This document shows, one piece after another, positions 22,338 to 30,161 of a stretch of DNA of 36,652 bases. This stretch comes from Halorubrum saccharovorum DSM 1137 (GTDB taxonomy: Archaea > Halobacteriota > Halobacteria > Halobacteriales > Haloferacaceae). The DNA is taken from NCBI RefSeq assembly GCF_000337915.1, contig NZ_AOJE01000070.1, positions 149,109-185,760 of the forward strand, written 5' to 3'. The notes under the pieces were generated by a model. That model worked only from the letters and a program-made list of their open reading frames with translations. It was not told the origin of the DNA and ran no database searches. Every line of letters starts with the position of its first letter. Position 1 is the first letter of the stretch. The translations under genes and the position numbers were made by a program.

Positions 22338-25088
22338 CTACCAGGTGAGTCCCTCGTAGGTGAGTCCCTCGCGCCGATCGATCACTCGGCGGCCGTCTAT
22401 CACGACGGGATCCGCCATCGCGTCGAACGCGTCGTCGAGGGCCGCGAACTCGTCCCAGTCGGTGACGGCGAGCGCCGCGCTCGCCCCGTCGAGCGCGGCC
22501 GCGGCCGAATCCGCGTACTCGATGTCGGGGAACCGCTCTCGGGCGTTCTCGGTCGCGACGGGGTCGTACCCCACCACGTCGGCGCCCCGCGCCTGCAGCC
22601 CCTCGATGATCGGAATCGCGCGGGAGTTCCGGATGTCGTCGGTGCCGGGCTTGAACGCGAGCCCGAGCACCGCGACGCGCTTGCCCGCGACCTCGACGTG
22701 AGCGTCGAGCAGTTCGAGCATGCGCTCCGGCTGCCCGTCGTTCACCGCGACCGCGGCGTCGAGGAGCGCTGGCTCGTAGCCGGCGTCGCGGGCCGCGGCG
22801 CGGATGGCGTCGACGTCTTTGGGAAAGCAGTTGTGGACCGCGATTCCATCTGTCGTGACGAACGTGTGGTCGTCATCGACTTCGAGAGAGTAGACGGATA
22901 TCGGTTCGTCCAGATCGACCGTTTCGATATCCCGGACGCGAACCGCCGTGTGTGATCCACCGTCCGTGTGGCCTGTGGGGGCAATCTGTTTCGCGTAGCT
23001 GTCCAGTCGCCGATCGATCTTCGCGATATCGGTGTCCAAGAACAGCTCTTTGAGTTGGTCGATCTGCTCGCTGGAACTCACCCTGAGAAAATGTGCCGGC
23101 TTGGTAGACTTCGCGGATGTCGATGTCTTGTAGCTGGGAATGATCCCGATACTGTGTAACAGCAGTTGCATTCCGGCTATCAGCTCTTCGCTCACGGAGC
23201 CGTACTCGTACACGACGGCGTTCGAGTGACTCGGATACGCGATGTGTCCGTCGCCCCGAAACAGTCCTGACAGGACGGCTTTACGATGTGACTCCGGTTC
23301 CTGGTAAACCGCGTCGGGGAGCGCCGCGGTGTACGATCCTGTTCCGCAACCCAGCTGTTCGAGGAATCGTGCGAAGATCCGGCTCGACACTTCAATCTGT
23401 GTCGTGGTCTCCCGCTGCCTTGTCATGTGTCGAATTCCCAGTGACTCGAAGAATGACTCGACATCCGAGACGTATTCCGGCTCATCCGTGGGATGGAAAC
23501 TCAGGGCGACGCGTCGCCGTGTCGTCGATCCGTGTCCGGACTCGTCGTCGTTGACGTGACCCTCGCTGATGTAGTAGCCGATGAACCGCCAGAAGGCTTC
23601 GTCGGCGGAAACGATCGCCGGGACGTAGGTTTGACCGCCGCCTCTCGTCGTATACAGCGATAGAGCTTTTCGGTCGAACTCGATTTCATCCTCGTATTCG
23701 AGGAAAACATCGAGTGAGAGGTAGTTGTTCCGGCAGAACTCGTGTACCCGGTCGTAGCTATGCCGGCGGTTGTATCCGTCGAGTACGTTCCGCAAGTGAT
23801 CTTTCCGATCTGAGAGGTCGAAGTCGGGTTTGAGATACACCTCGTCAGTCGGGAAGTTCGGATCGTCCGCAATGAGTTCGATCAGGTCGAAGTGACTGAC
23901 CGGATCAACGCTAACATTGGTTTGAACGGGAAGTTGATCCGTTTCAGTTAGCGATCCCGCTTCTCGAACAACAAGGTCGTTCCCCTCGACGACGAGCATC
24001 GGGTGATCCTCCGTCACCGTCACCTCTTTGCTCATTTTGGTCTGGATACGACGCAGTTCGCCGTCGTAGTCCCGGCGGGTCGCGCCGAGGACCGGTTTGA
24101 ACGTACTGTTCCCTTCCTTATCATAGCTCAGCACGGCGACGTCATCGACGTGCGCCGCGTCCTCGTCCACATATCGGTCGAAGAATTCTTCGAACGTCAG
24201 GAACCGCGTCCCCTCGTCGTCTTTGGCCAGCACCCGTTGGTCGCCAGTCAGGCAACTCCCGCCCCAGCCGACCCCCGAACGCAGGAACTTCGCGCCGATC
24301 CGATCGTCGAGGCCGACCGCGTCCATCACCTCGTAGGCGTCGATCCCGAACCGTTTGCAGACGTTGCCCAGATCGTTCGCCAGCGAGATCTTCGACGCCA
24401 GGAACGCGTTGTTGGCGTACTTGATCATCACGGCCGTCTCCGGGTCGGTCCGGATGACCGGCGCGTCCGAGTCGGTCGCGGCGAGCAGGGGTTCGTACAG
24501 CTCCTCCAGCCGCTCCGTGGCCCACTCCGACTCGGTCCCGAAGACGAGCTTGTCCGGGTGCTGGAAGTCGTCGACGGCGGACCCCTCGCGGAGGAACTCC
24601 GGGTTGGTCGCGAGCTCGACGCGGTCGGCCGCGTCGCCCGCACCCTCGAGGAGGGCCTCGCGGACCCGCCCGACCCCCGGGGGCGTGATCGTGCTCTTGA
24701 CGACGACGAGGTGGCGGTCGTCGGGGGTCGCGACCGAAGGGCCGGCGCCTTCCCCCCTCGCCGCCAGCGCCTCGCCGGTCATCTCCGCGGCCGCGCTGAG
24801 CGCCCCCAGATCGATGCTCCCGTCCTCGTTCGAGGGGGTGCCGATCGCGAGGAACGTCACGTCGGCGTCCGGAACGCTCTCGTACTCGGTCGTGGCGCGG
24901 AGCCGGTCGCCCGCGTGCTCGGCTAGGAGGTCGTCGAGCCCGGGCTCGTGGATGGCCGCGTGCCCGTCGTTGATCGCGGCGACCACGTCCGGATCGATGT
25001 CGACGGCGGTCACGTCGTGACCCGCGTCCGCGAGGCAGGCCGCGAGAGTCGTTCCGACGTAGCCGCTTCCGACGACGGTGACTCGCAT
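22338..25088 (-). CDS. UDP-glucose/UDP-sugar 6-dehydrogenase precursor containing an intein
   Basis: The 916-residue precursor has two extein pieces that join to a 441-residue dehydrogenase. The N-extein (1-278) starts MRVTVVGSGYVGTTLAACLA, an NAD-binding fold, and ends GVGWGGS. The C-extein (754-916) starts CFPKDVDA, so splicing rebuilds GGSCFPKD, whose Cys is the catalytic thiol of the UDP-glucose/UDP-ManNAc dehydrogenase family. KRVAVLGLAFKPGTDDIRNS marks the UDP-binding domain. It oxidises a UDP-sugar to a UDP-uronate using NAD+; glucose versus ManNAc is not settled. Without splicing the enzyme has a displaced active-site Cys and should be dead. The ATG at 25086-25088 is the family start, and an upstream Ser/Arg-rich extension is shadow. 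Confidence 0.96.
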   Translation of the reverse strand: MRVTVVGSGYVGTTLAACLADAGHDVTAVDIDPDVVAAINDGHAAIHEPGLDDLLAEHAGDRLRATTEYESVPDADVTFLAIGTPSNEDGSIDLGALSAAAEMTGEALAARGEGAGPSVATPDDRHLVVVKSTITPPGVGRVREALLEGAGDAADRVELATNPEFLREGSAVDDFQHPDKLVFGTESEWATERLEELYEPLLAATDSDAPVIRTDPETAVMIKYANNAFLASKISLANDLGNVCKRFGIDAYEVMDAVGLDDRIGAKFLRSGVGWGGSCLTGDQRVLAKDDEGTRFLTFEEFFDRYVDEDAAHVDDVAVLSYDKEGNSTFKPVLGATRRDYDGELRRIQTKMSKEVTVTEDHPMLVVEGNDLVVREAGSLTETDQLPVQTNVSVDPVSHFDLIELIADDPNFPTDEVYLKPDFDLSDRKDHLRNVLDGYNRRHSYDRVHEFCRNNYLSLDVFLEYEDEIEFDRKALSLYTTRGGGQTYVPAIVSADEAFWRFIGYYISEGHVNDDESGHGSTTRRRVALSFHPTDEPEYVSDVESFFESLGIRHMTRQRETTTQIEVSSRIFARFLEQLGCGTGSYTAALPDAVYQEPESHRKAVLSGLFRGDGHIAYPSHSNAVVYEYGSVSEELIAGMQLLLHSIGIIPSYKTSTSAKSTKPAHFLRVSSSEQIDQLKELFLDTDIAKIDRRLDSYAKQIAPTGHTDGGSHTAVRVRDIETVDLDEPISVYSLEVDDDHTFVTTDGIAVHNCFPKDVDAIRAAARDAGYEPALLDAAVAVNDGQPERMLELLDAHVEVAGKRVAVLGLAFKPGTDDIRNSRAIPIIEGLQARGADVVGYDPVATENARERFPDIEYADSAAAALDGASAALAVTDWDEFAALDDAFDAMADPVVIDGRRVIDRREGLTYEGLTW
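22343..22372. repeat. 15-bp coding tandem duplication at the dehydrogenase C-terminus
   Basis: aggtgagtccctcg plus one base occurs twice in a row and encodes LTYEGLTYEGLTW at the very end of the protein. It is another short duplication at a gene 3' end. Confidence 0.85.
22830..24254 (-). mobile_element. Intein with LAGLIDADG homing endonuclease
   Basis: 475 residues, in frame, from Cys1 (CLTGDQRV, block A) to Asn475 (IAVHN, block G), followed by Cys+1 of the host. Block B is VTVTEDHPMLV with His84, and block F is SVYSLEVDDDHTFV. Two LAGLIDADG-type motifs are present: FIGYYISEG (acid at E231) and LSGLFRGDG (acid at D335). All splicing residues (C1, B-block T/H, the terminal H-N and C+1) and both endonuclease acids are visible, so both activities look intact. 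The DNA is markedly less GC-rich than the flanking exteins, as expected for a laterally moving element. Confidence 0.95.
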
Positions 25089-25185
25089 ACCGGAGTAAGC
25101 GCCCGCCGACTCAAAGAACGTTGCGCGTTCCCGGACTCGAGACGGCTCCGGACGATACTTACCCTCGGACCGCCGAGGCGACGAT

Positions 25186-25791
25186 ATGTCCGAGGGACCG
25201 GGATCCGAGACGGCGACCGCGCGTCGATCGGAGTCGGACGACCGCGACGGTCGCGACGACCGCGACGGCCGCGACGGTCGCGACGACCGCGACGGCCGCG
25301 ACGGCCGCGTCGCCGGCGTCTCCCGTCGGGTCGGCTGGCTCCTCGTCGTCGCCCTCCTCGCGGTCCCGATGGCCGTGATCCCCGGCGGCGACCTCACGGT
25401 CGTGAGCCTCTGGGGGTTCCTCAACACGGCGGGGCCCGGCCTCGGCGTCGGCGGCTACCCGGTGTGGGCGTACTTCCTCGAACAGCCGCGCCCGTTCGGA
25501 GCGCTCCCGGCGTCGATCCGAGCGTGGCCGCTCGCGATCGGGTTTTACCTCCTCGCGACGGCCAGCGCGACGGCGGGGGTCGCGCTCGGTCGAGAGGACC
25601 GGCGCGTCACCGGCGGCCTGCTCGCGCTCGCCGCGGCGGCGAGCCTGTGGGTCTCCGTCGGCGTCGCGACCCGATTCGGCGTCGGGACCACGTCCGGATG
25701 GCTCGCCGTGCTCCCGGTCGGCGCGCTCGCGACGCTCGCGGTCGCCGTCGGCGTCTACGGGCGCGACCTCCGCGGAATCGTCGAGGCGTGA
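25186..25791 (+). CDS. Haloarchaeal integral membrane protein (TIGR04206-like)
   Basis: The 201-residue protein has an Asp/Arg/Gly-rich N-terminus (about 18-42) then about four hydrophobic segments, including WLLVVALLAVPMAVIPGGDL and SLWGFLN. The PGGDLTVVSLWGFLN stretch resembles the haloarchaeal family TIGR04206, but I cannot confirm that without a search. The function is unknown. It is divergent from the dehydrogenase, and a TATA-like gatactta lies about 30 nt upstream of the ATG. Confidence 0.75.
   Translation: MSEGPGSETATARRSESDDRDGRDDRDGRDGRDDRDGRDGRVAGVSRRVGWLLVVALLAVPMAVIPGGDLTVVSLWGFLNTAGPGLGVGGYPVWAYFLEQPRPFGALPASIRAWPLAIGFYLLATASATAGVALGREDRRVTGGLLALAAAASLWVSVGVATRFGVGTTSGWLAVLPVGALATLAVAVGVYGRDLRGIVEA
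25238..25308 (+). repeat. DRDGRD-coding short tandem repeats
   Basis: Units of cgcgacggYcgcgacgaY encode alternating DRDGRD and DGR strings in the N-terminus of the membrane protein at 25186. The 9- and 15-bp periods indicate slippage in frame. Confidence 0.85.
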
Positions 25792-25820
25792 GCCGAACGG
25801 CGCGCTGCCGGTGCGGCGGT

Positions 25821-25828
25821 GTTTAACA
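25821..25828 (+). promoter_or_regulatory. TATA box of the ZIP transporter gene
   Basis: gtttaaca lies 24-31 nt before the ATG at 25852 and fits a leaderless transcript. This supports the chosen start over the in-frame GTG at 25819. Confidence 0.6.
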
Positions 25829-25851
25829 ACCCGGGCGCTGAACCCGATTCC

Positions 25852-26760
25852 ATGACCGATCTCGTCGGGGTGGTGACGGTGAGCGGCGTCGCGGGCGTCG
25901 CGACGGGACTCGGGGCGCTCCCGGTGTTCTTCCGCACTCGCGTCACGCACCGCGTCTACGACGCCGCGCTGGGGCTCGCGGCCGGGCTGATGGTCGCGGC
26001 CAGCGTCTTCGGCCTGATCATCCCCGGAATGGAGGAGGGGACGCTCTCGGCGGTGATGGCGGGGCTGCTCCTCGGCGGCGTCGGCCTGCTCGCCGGGAAC
26101 TACGCCATCCCCCACCTCCACGCGCAGTACCGCGAGTGGCTCCCCGAGGGGGGCGCGACCGGCGACGACGCCGCGGCGATGCCGATCTCGGACGAAAGCG
26201 AGAGACCGAATCGCGAGCTCTCGGAGTTCGCCGATCCCGTCGGATCTGCTGATCCCACCTCGTCCCCCGATCCCGACGAATCTGCCGACGCGGCCGCGGA
26301 GCGAGAGGTGACGCTCCGGAAGGCGCTGTTGATCGGCGGGGCGATCACCCTCCACAACGCCCCGGAGGGGCTGGCGATCGGCGTCGCGTTCGCCTCCGGA
26401 CTGGAGGAGGTCGCGCTGGTGTTGGCGATCGTGATCGGCCTCCAGAACGTCCCCGACGGATTCGCGTTCGCGGTGCCGATGGCGGACACCGGGATGTCGA
26501 ACCTCCGAGTGCTCTGGTACACCACCCTCTCGGGAGTCGTCCCCCAGGTCGTCGCCTCGGTGTTCGGCTTCCTGCTCGTCGCGCTCGCGGCCGGGCTCTT
26601 CCCCGTCGCCTCCGGGTTCGCGGCCGGGGCGATGCTCGCGGTCGTCTTCCGCGAGCTGATTCCCTCCTCGCACGGTCACGGCCACGCCGACGCCGCGACC
26701 GGCGCGTTCCTCGTCGGCTTCGTCCTGCTCGTCGTCGTCGACACGGTCATCGTCGTGTGA
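25852..26760 (+). CDS. ZIP/GufA-family divalent metal transporter
   Basis: The 302-residue membrane protein has about eight hydrophobic segments. The family metal motif HNAPEGLAIG lies in one helix, and IGLQNVPDGFAFAV in the next matches the QNxPxG form seen in GufA-type ZIPs. A His-rich HGHGHAD follows near the end. The acidic loop between helices 3 and 4 (about 100-150) takes the place of the His-rich cytoplasmic loop of other ZIPs. It should move Zn2+ or a related metal into the cytoplasm. The start is supported by the TATA spacing. It is downstream of, and in the same direction as, the TIGR04206-like gene but has its own promoter. Confidence 0.9.
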   Translation: MTDLVGVVTVSGVAGVATGLGALPVFFRTRVTHRVYDAALGLAAGLMVAASVFGLIIPGMEEGTLSAVMAGLLLGGVGLLAGNYAIPHLHAQYREWLPEGGATGDDAAAMPISDESERPNRELSEFADPVGSADPTSSPDPDESADAAAEREVTLRKALLIGGAITLHNAPEGLAIGVAFASGLEEVALVLAIVIGLQNVPDGFAFAVPMADTGMSNLRVLWYTTLSGVVPQVVASVFGFLLVALAAGLFPVASGFAAGAMLAVVFRELIPSSHGHGHADAATGAFLVGFVLLVVVDTVIVV

Positions 26761-26811
26761 CTCGCGCGAGACCGCGACGCCTTTTCAACGCGGCGCGCCC
26801 TTCTCTCGAAC

Positions 26812-27021
26812 ATGTCCACGACCGCCTCCGCGCCCGACGCCGACGAGACGTGCGCCTACTGCGGCTCGCGGATCTTCGACCACGACCCGATCTGCGTGCG
26901 CGACTGCGACGACGGCTGCGGCTCGCCCGCCTTCTTCTGTAACTACGCGTGCCTCTCCGCGCACGTCGACGAGAACGATCTGACAGCGGGCGACGCCTGC
27001 GAGTGGTCGCCGGAGGAATAA
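26812..27021 (+). CDS. Small CxxC zinc-binding protein
   Basis: The 69-residue acidic protein has ETCAYCGSRIF, ICVRDCDDGCG and FFCNYACLSAH: seven cysteines plus His, enough for one or two zinc sites of treble-clef type. Such small proteins are frequent and poorly characterised in haloarchaea. It follows the metal transporter by 51 nt in the same direction, with cttttcaac about 33 nt before its ATG as a possible TATA element. It may be involved in metal handling or in protein-nucleic acid contacts, and nothing in the sequence decides between these. Confidence 0.85.
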   Translation: MSTTASAPDADETCAYCGSRIFDHDPICVRDCDDGCGSPAFFCNYACLSAHVDENDLTAGDACEWSPEE

Positions 27022-27060
27022 AACGAACCGAGAGAACGGTCCCGAGGGCCGGACGAGTCG

Positions 27061-28248
27061 CTACTCGTTGTCCGGGCTGCTCGGGTGGTAGTCGGTGTCG
27101 TACTGCCCCGGATCGTTGTCGACGCGGTCGGGGTTGATCCGCCCGGCGAGCAGCATGAAGTCGAGGACGGTGCAGTACAGCATCGCCTCGACAACGGGGA
27201 CGGCCCGCGGCGGGAGCACCGGGTCGTGGCGGCCGACGACCTGTATCTCCTTCTCCTCGCCGGTCTCCCAGTCGGCGGAGCGCTGCTTCTTCGGGATCGA
27301 GGTGGGCGCGTGCCACGTCGCCTCGCCGTAGATGGGTTCGCCGGTCGTGATCCCGCCCTGGAGCCCGCCGTGGTCGTTGCCGACGGGGACCGGGTCACCC
27401 TCTTCGCTCTCGACGTGGTCGAACGACTCGCCGTCGTCGAACGTCCAGTCCTCGTTGCGCTCGCTGCCCGTCACGTTCACGGCGTCTTTGCCCAGTCCGA
27501 ACTCGACGCCGGTGGTCGCCGGGATGGAGAACATCGCCTGTCCGAGCCGGGAGGGGAAGCCGTCGAAGCGCGGGGCGCCGAGCCCGCGCGGGACCCCGCG
27601 GCACTCGAAGTAGATGGAGCCGCCGATGGAGTCGCCCTCCTCCTGGTACCGTTCGATCAGCTCCTGCATCTCGGCGGCGGCCTCGGGATCGGCGCAGCGC
27701 ACGTCGTTCTCCTCGCTGTTCGCGAGGAGCTGTTCGAAGCTCACGTCGTCGGCCTCCACGTCGCCGATGCGGTTGACGTGGGCTTTGATCTCCACGTCGT
27801 AGTCGGAGGCGTCGAGCACCTGCTCGGCGACCGCGCCGGCCGCGACCCAGTTCACCGTCTCCCGCGCGGAGGAGCGCCCGCCGCCGCCCCAGTTTCGCGT
27901 GCCGAACTTCGCGGAGTAGGTGTAGTCGCCGTGCGAGGGGCGCGGCGCCGTGACGTACGGCTCGTACTTCCCCGAGCGCGCGTCCTTGTTCTGGATCACC
28001 ATGCCGATCGGCGTCCCGGTGGTGTAGCCGTCCTGCACGCCGGAGTTGACGACGACCTCGTCGGGCTCGCCCCGGGAGGTCGTGATCATCGACTGACCCG
28101 GCTTGCGCCGGTCGAGCTGCGCCTGGATCGCCTCCTCGTCGAGCTCGACCCCCGCGGGCACGCCCGAGACCGTCACGCCCATCGCGTCGCCGTGGCTCTC
28201 GCCGTACGTCGTTACCTGGAAAAGCCGACCGAACCGGTTCCCGTTCAT
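27061..28248 (-). CDS. aroC: Chorismate synthase
   Basis: The 395-residue enzyme makes chorismate from EPSP using reduced FMN, the last shikimate step. It starts MNGNRFGRLFQVTTYGESHG, with GESHG as signature. RPSHGDYTYSAKFG, GGGGRSSARETV and GNDHGGLQGGITTG are the other conserved blocks. A start 8 codons upstream is possible, but MNGNRFG is the family N-terminus. The C-terminus is acidic, as usual in halophiles. No other shikimate gene is nearby. Confidence 0.97.
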   Translation of the reverse strand: MNGNRFGRLFQVTTYGESHGDAMGVTVSGVPAGVELDEEAIQAQLDRRKPGQSMITTSRGEPDEVVVNSGVQDGYTTGTPIGMVIQNKDARSGKYEPYVTAPRPSHGDYTYSAKFGTRNWGGGGRSSARETVNWVAAGAVAEQVLDASDYDVEIKAHVNRIGDVEADDVSFEQLLANSEENDVRCADPEAAAEMQELIERYQEEGDSIGGSIYFECRGVPRGLGAPRFDGFPSRLGQAMFSIPATTGVEFGLGKDAVNVTGSERNEDWTFDDGESFDHVESEEGDPVPVGNDHGGLQGGITTGEPIYGEATWHAPTSIPKKQRSADWETGEEKEIQVVGRHDPVLPPRAVPVVEAMLYCTVLDFMLLAGRINPDRVDNDPGQYDTDYHPSSPDNE

Positions 28249-28284
28249 ACGCGACCGTATGGCCGAGGGCATATAGGGGTTGCA

Positions 28285-28328
28285 ATCCGCGCAACCGGCT
28301 GCGGGTCACGATCCGCGCAACCGGCTGC
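28285..28328. repeat. 18-bp direct repeat in the aroC divergent promoter gap
   Basis: atccgcgcaaccggctgc occurs at 28285-28302 and 28311-28328, a period of 26 bp, close to two and a half helical turns. It lies between the divergent aroC and the small membrane protein gene, so it could be an operator pair or a simple duplication. Confidence 0.7.
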
Positions 28329-28373
28329 CGCTTCGCCGCGACCGGTGGTGGTTTATCACCGGGCCGCGTTGAC

Positions 28374-28601
28374 GTGAGCGTGCGCGATCGACTCACCTCT
28401 GATCTCGGTGTGTACGCCCTCTCCGGGCTGTTCTCGCTCGTCGTCTTCGTCGTCGCGCTGACGATCCTCTCGCGGACGCTGCCGGGCGGGCTCGGCTCCC
28501 GCCAGCTCGTCGGACTCGTGGTCGGATACCTGCTGTTCATCGGGGCGTACGCCACCGCGTGGTTCATCTACAGCGAGATCGACAGCCGCGAGGAGATCTG
28601 A
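28374..28601 (+). CDS. Small two-helix membrane protein
   Basis: The 75-residue protein starts from GTG and has two hydrophobic segments at about 15-33 and 45-66, ending in the acidic tail SEIDSREEI. A TATA element (gtttatca, 28351-28358) about 20 nt upstream supports the GTG. The function is unknown. It precedes an enoyl-CoA hydratase by 59 nt in the same direction. Confidence 0.75.
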   Translation: MSVRDRLTSDLGVYALSGLFSLVVFVVALTILSRTLPGGLGSRQLVGLVVGYLLFIGAYATAWFIYSEIDSREEI

Positions 28602-28660
28602 GGGCTTCGCTCGGGTTCCGCCTGCCGAACGGTTTTCACCCCGCCCCGAGACGGGCCCGT

Positions 28661-29440
28661 ATGACCTGGGACACGATCACGCTCGACACCGACGACGACA
28701 CCGGCGTGGCGACGGTCACCGTCGACCGGCCGGAGCAGCTCAACGCTCTCACCGTCGACACGCTCGAAGCGGTCGAGGAGGCGCTCGCGGAGGCCGAGGC
28801 GGCCGGGGTCCGCGCGCTCGTGCTCGCCGGCGCGGGCGACGAGGCGTTCGTCGCCGGTGCGGACATCTCCTACATGGCCGAGCTGTCGACGCCGGAGGCG
28901 CAGGCGTACGCCGAACTGGGCCACCGCGTCGCGGACGCGATCGAGTCGTTCCCGGCGCCGACGGTCGCGGCGATCGACGGCTACGCGTTCGGCGGGGGCT
29001 GCGAACTCGCGCTCGCCTGCGACCTCCGTGTCGCCGCCGAGCGCGCCGTGATCGGGCAGACCGAGATCGACCTCGGGATCATCCCCGGCTGGGGCGGGAC
29101 CCAGCGGCTCCCGGACCTCGTCGGCGACGAGACCGCGAAGCGACTCGTCTTCCTCGGCGAGCGGATCGAGGCGAGCGAAGCCGCGGAGGTCGGGCTCGTC
29201 GGCGAGGTCGTTCCGGACGACGCGTTCGACGACCGGATCGACGAGCTGGCGGGCGAGCTGGCCGCGAAGCCGGCGTTCGCGACCCGCGCGGCGAAGGAGG
29301 CGCTCGACGCCGCCCGCGACGGGTCGCAGGCGGACGGGCTCGCTCTGGAACGCCGGGCGTGGTCCGGCCTGTTCGGGACCCACGACCAGCGCGAGGGGAT
29401 GGCGGCGTTCTTAGAGAAGCGGGAGCCGGAGTTCGAGTAG
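28661..29440 (+). CDS. Enoyl-CoA hydratase/isomerase family protein
   Basis: The 259-residue crotonase-fold protein has the oxyanion-hole segments [12 protein letters not shown] and [13 protein letters not shown]. The two catalytic glutamates of hydratases are visible (in GGGCELA and in [18 protein letters not shown]), so hydration of enoyl-CoA is likely. GTQRL and the helical C-terminus [14 protein letters not shown] are typical. The natural substrate (3-hydroxybutyryl-CoA or longer chains) is not shown. It seems to be a stand-alone gene here. Confidence 0.93.
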   Translation: MTWDTITLDTDDDTGVATVTVDRPEQLNALTVDTLEAVEEALAEAEAAGVRALVLAGAGDEAFVAGADISYMAELSTPEAQAYAELGHRVADAIESFPAPTVAAIDGYAFGGGCELALACDLRVAAERAVIGQTEIDLGIIPGWGGTQRLPDLVGDETAKRLVFLGERIEASEAAEVGLVGEVVPDDAFDDRIDELAGELAAKPAFATRAAKEALDAARDGSQADGLALERRAWSGLFGTHDQREGMAAFLEKREPEFE

Positions 29441-29520
29441 GCGGTCCGGACCGCGAACGGCGCGGCTCGCGTCCCCCCGTCCCGTGCGATCGGTGTCCAC
29501 GGAACCGGGGGATCGCCACG

Positions 29521-29530
29521 CTTTATTAAT
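29521..29530 (+). promoter_or_regulatory. TATA box of the purine phosphoribosyltransferase gene
   Basis: ctttattaat lies 20-29 nt before the ATG at 29550, a near-consensus haloarchaeal TATA box for a leaderless transcript. Confidence 0.75.
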
Positions 29531-29549
29531 CCGCCCGAGTACCGGCGAC

Positions 29550-30119
29550 ATGGACCAGTTGCGGCAGTCGCTCCTCGACGCGCCGATCATCGAGAAAGGC
29601 GAGTACCAGTACTTCGTCCACCCGATCAGCGACGGCGTACCCATGCTCAAACCGGAGCTCCTCCGGGAGATCGTCATCCGGATCATCCGGAAGGCGGAGC
29701 TGGAGAACGTCGACAAGATCGTCACCCCCGCGGCGATGGGGATCCACATCTCCACCGCGCTCTCTCTCATGACCGACATCCCGCTCGTCGTCATCCGCAA
29801 GCGCCAGTACGGCCTCGACGGCGAGGTCCCGCTGTTCCAGGAGACCGGCTACTCCGAGTCGGAGATGTACATCAACGACGTGGAGGAGGGCGACCGCGTC
29901 CTCGTCCTCGACGACGTGCTCTCCACGGGCGGCACGATGAAGGCGATCATCGACGCGCTGACGAACGAGGTCGGCGCGGACGTCGTCGACGTCGTCGCCG
30001 TGATCAAGAAGGCGGGCGAAAACGAGCTCGACGACACCGACTACAACGTGAAGACGCTGATCAACGTCACCGTCGAGGACGGCGAGGTCGTGATCGTCGA
30101 CGCGCACGGCGACGACTGA
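29550..30119 (+). CDS. hpt: Hypoxanthine/guanine phosphoribosyltransferase (archaeal type)
   Basis: The 189-residue enzyme salvages purine bases with PRPP. The PRPP loop is [15 protein letters not shown]. An N-terminal [20 protein letters not shown] and [14 protein letters not shown] match the archaeal HGPRT/APRT-like group. Adenine versus hypoxanthine specificity is not certain from the sequence. The leaderless promoter and ATG agree. Confidence 0.93.
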   Translation: MDQLRQSLLDAPIIEKGEYQYFVHPISDGVPMLKPELLREIVIRIIRKAELENVDKIVTPAAMGIHISTALSLMTDIPLVVIRKRQYGLDGEVPLFQETGYSESEMYINDVEEGDRVLVLDDVLSTGGTMKAIIDALTNEVGADVVDVVAVIKKAGENELDDTDYNVKTLINVTVEDGEVVIVDAHGDD

Positions 30120-30161
30120 CGCTCGCTTCGGTCTACTCTCCGTTCCCTTCCTCCGACGCCC

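Noticed and set aside
22830-24254. Insertion sequence or transposon inside the dehydrogenase gene
   Set aside because: The insert keeps the frame, has intein splicing blocks at both ends and has no terminal inverted repeats or transposase.
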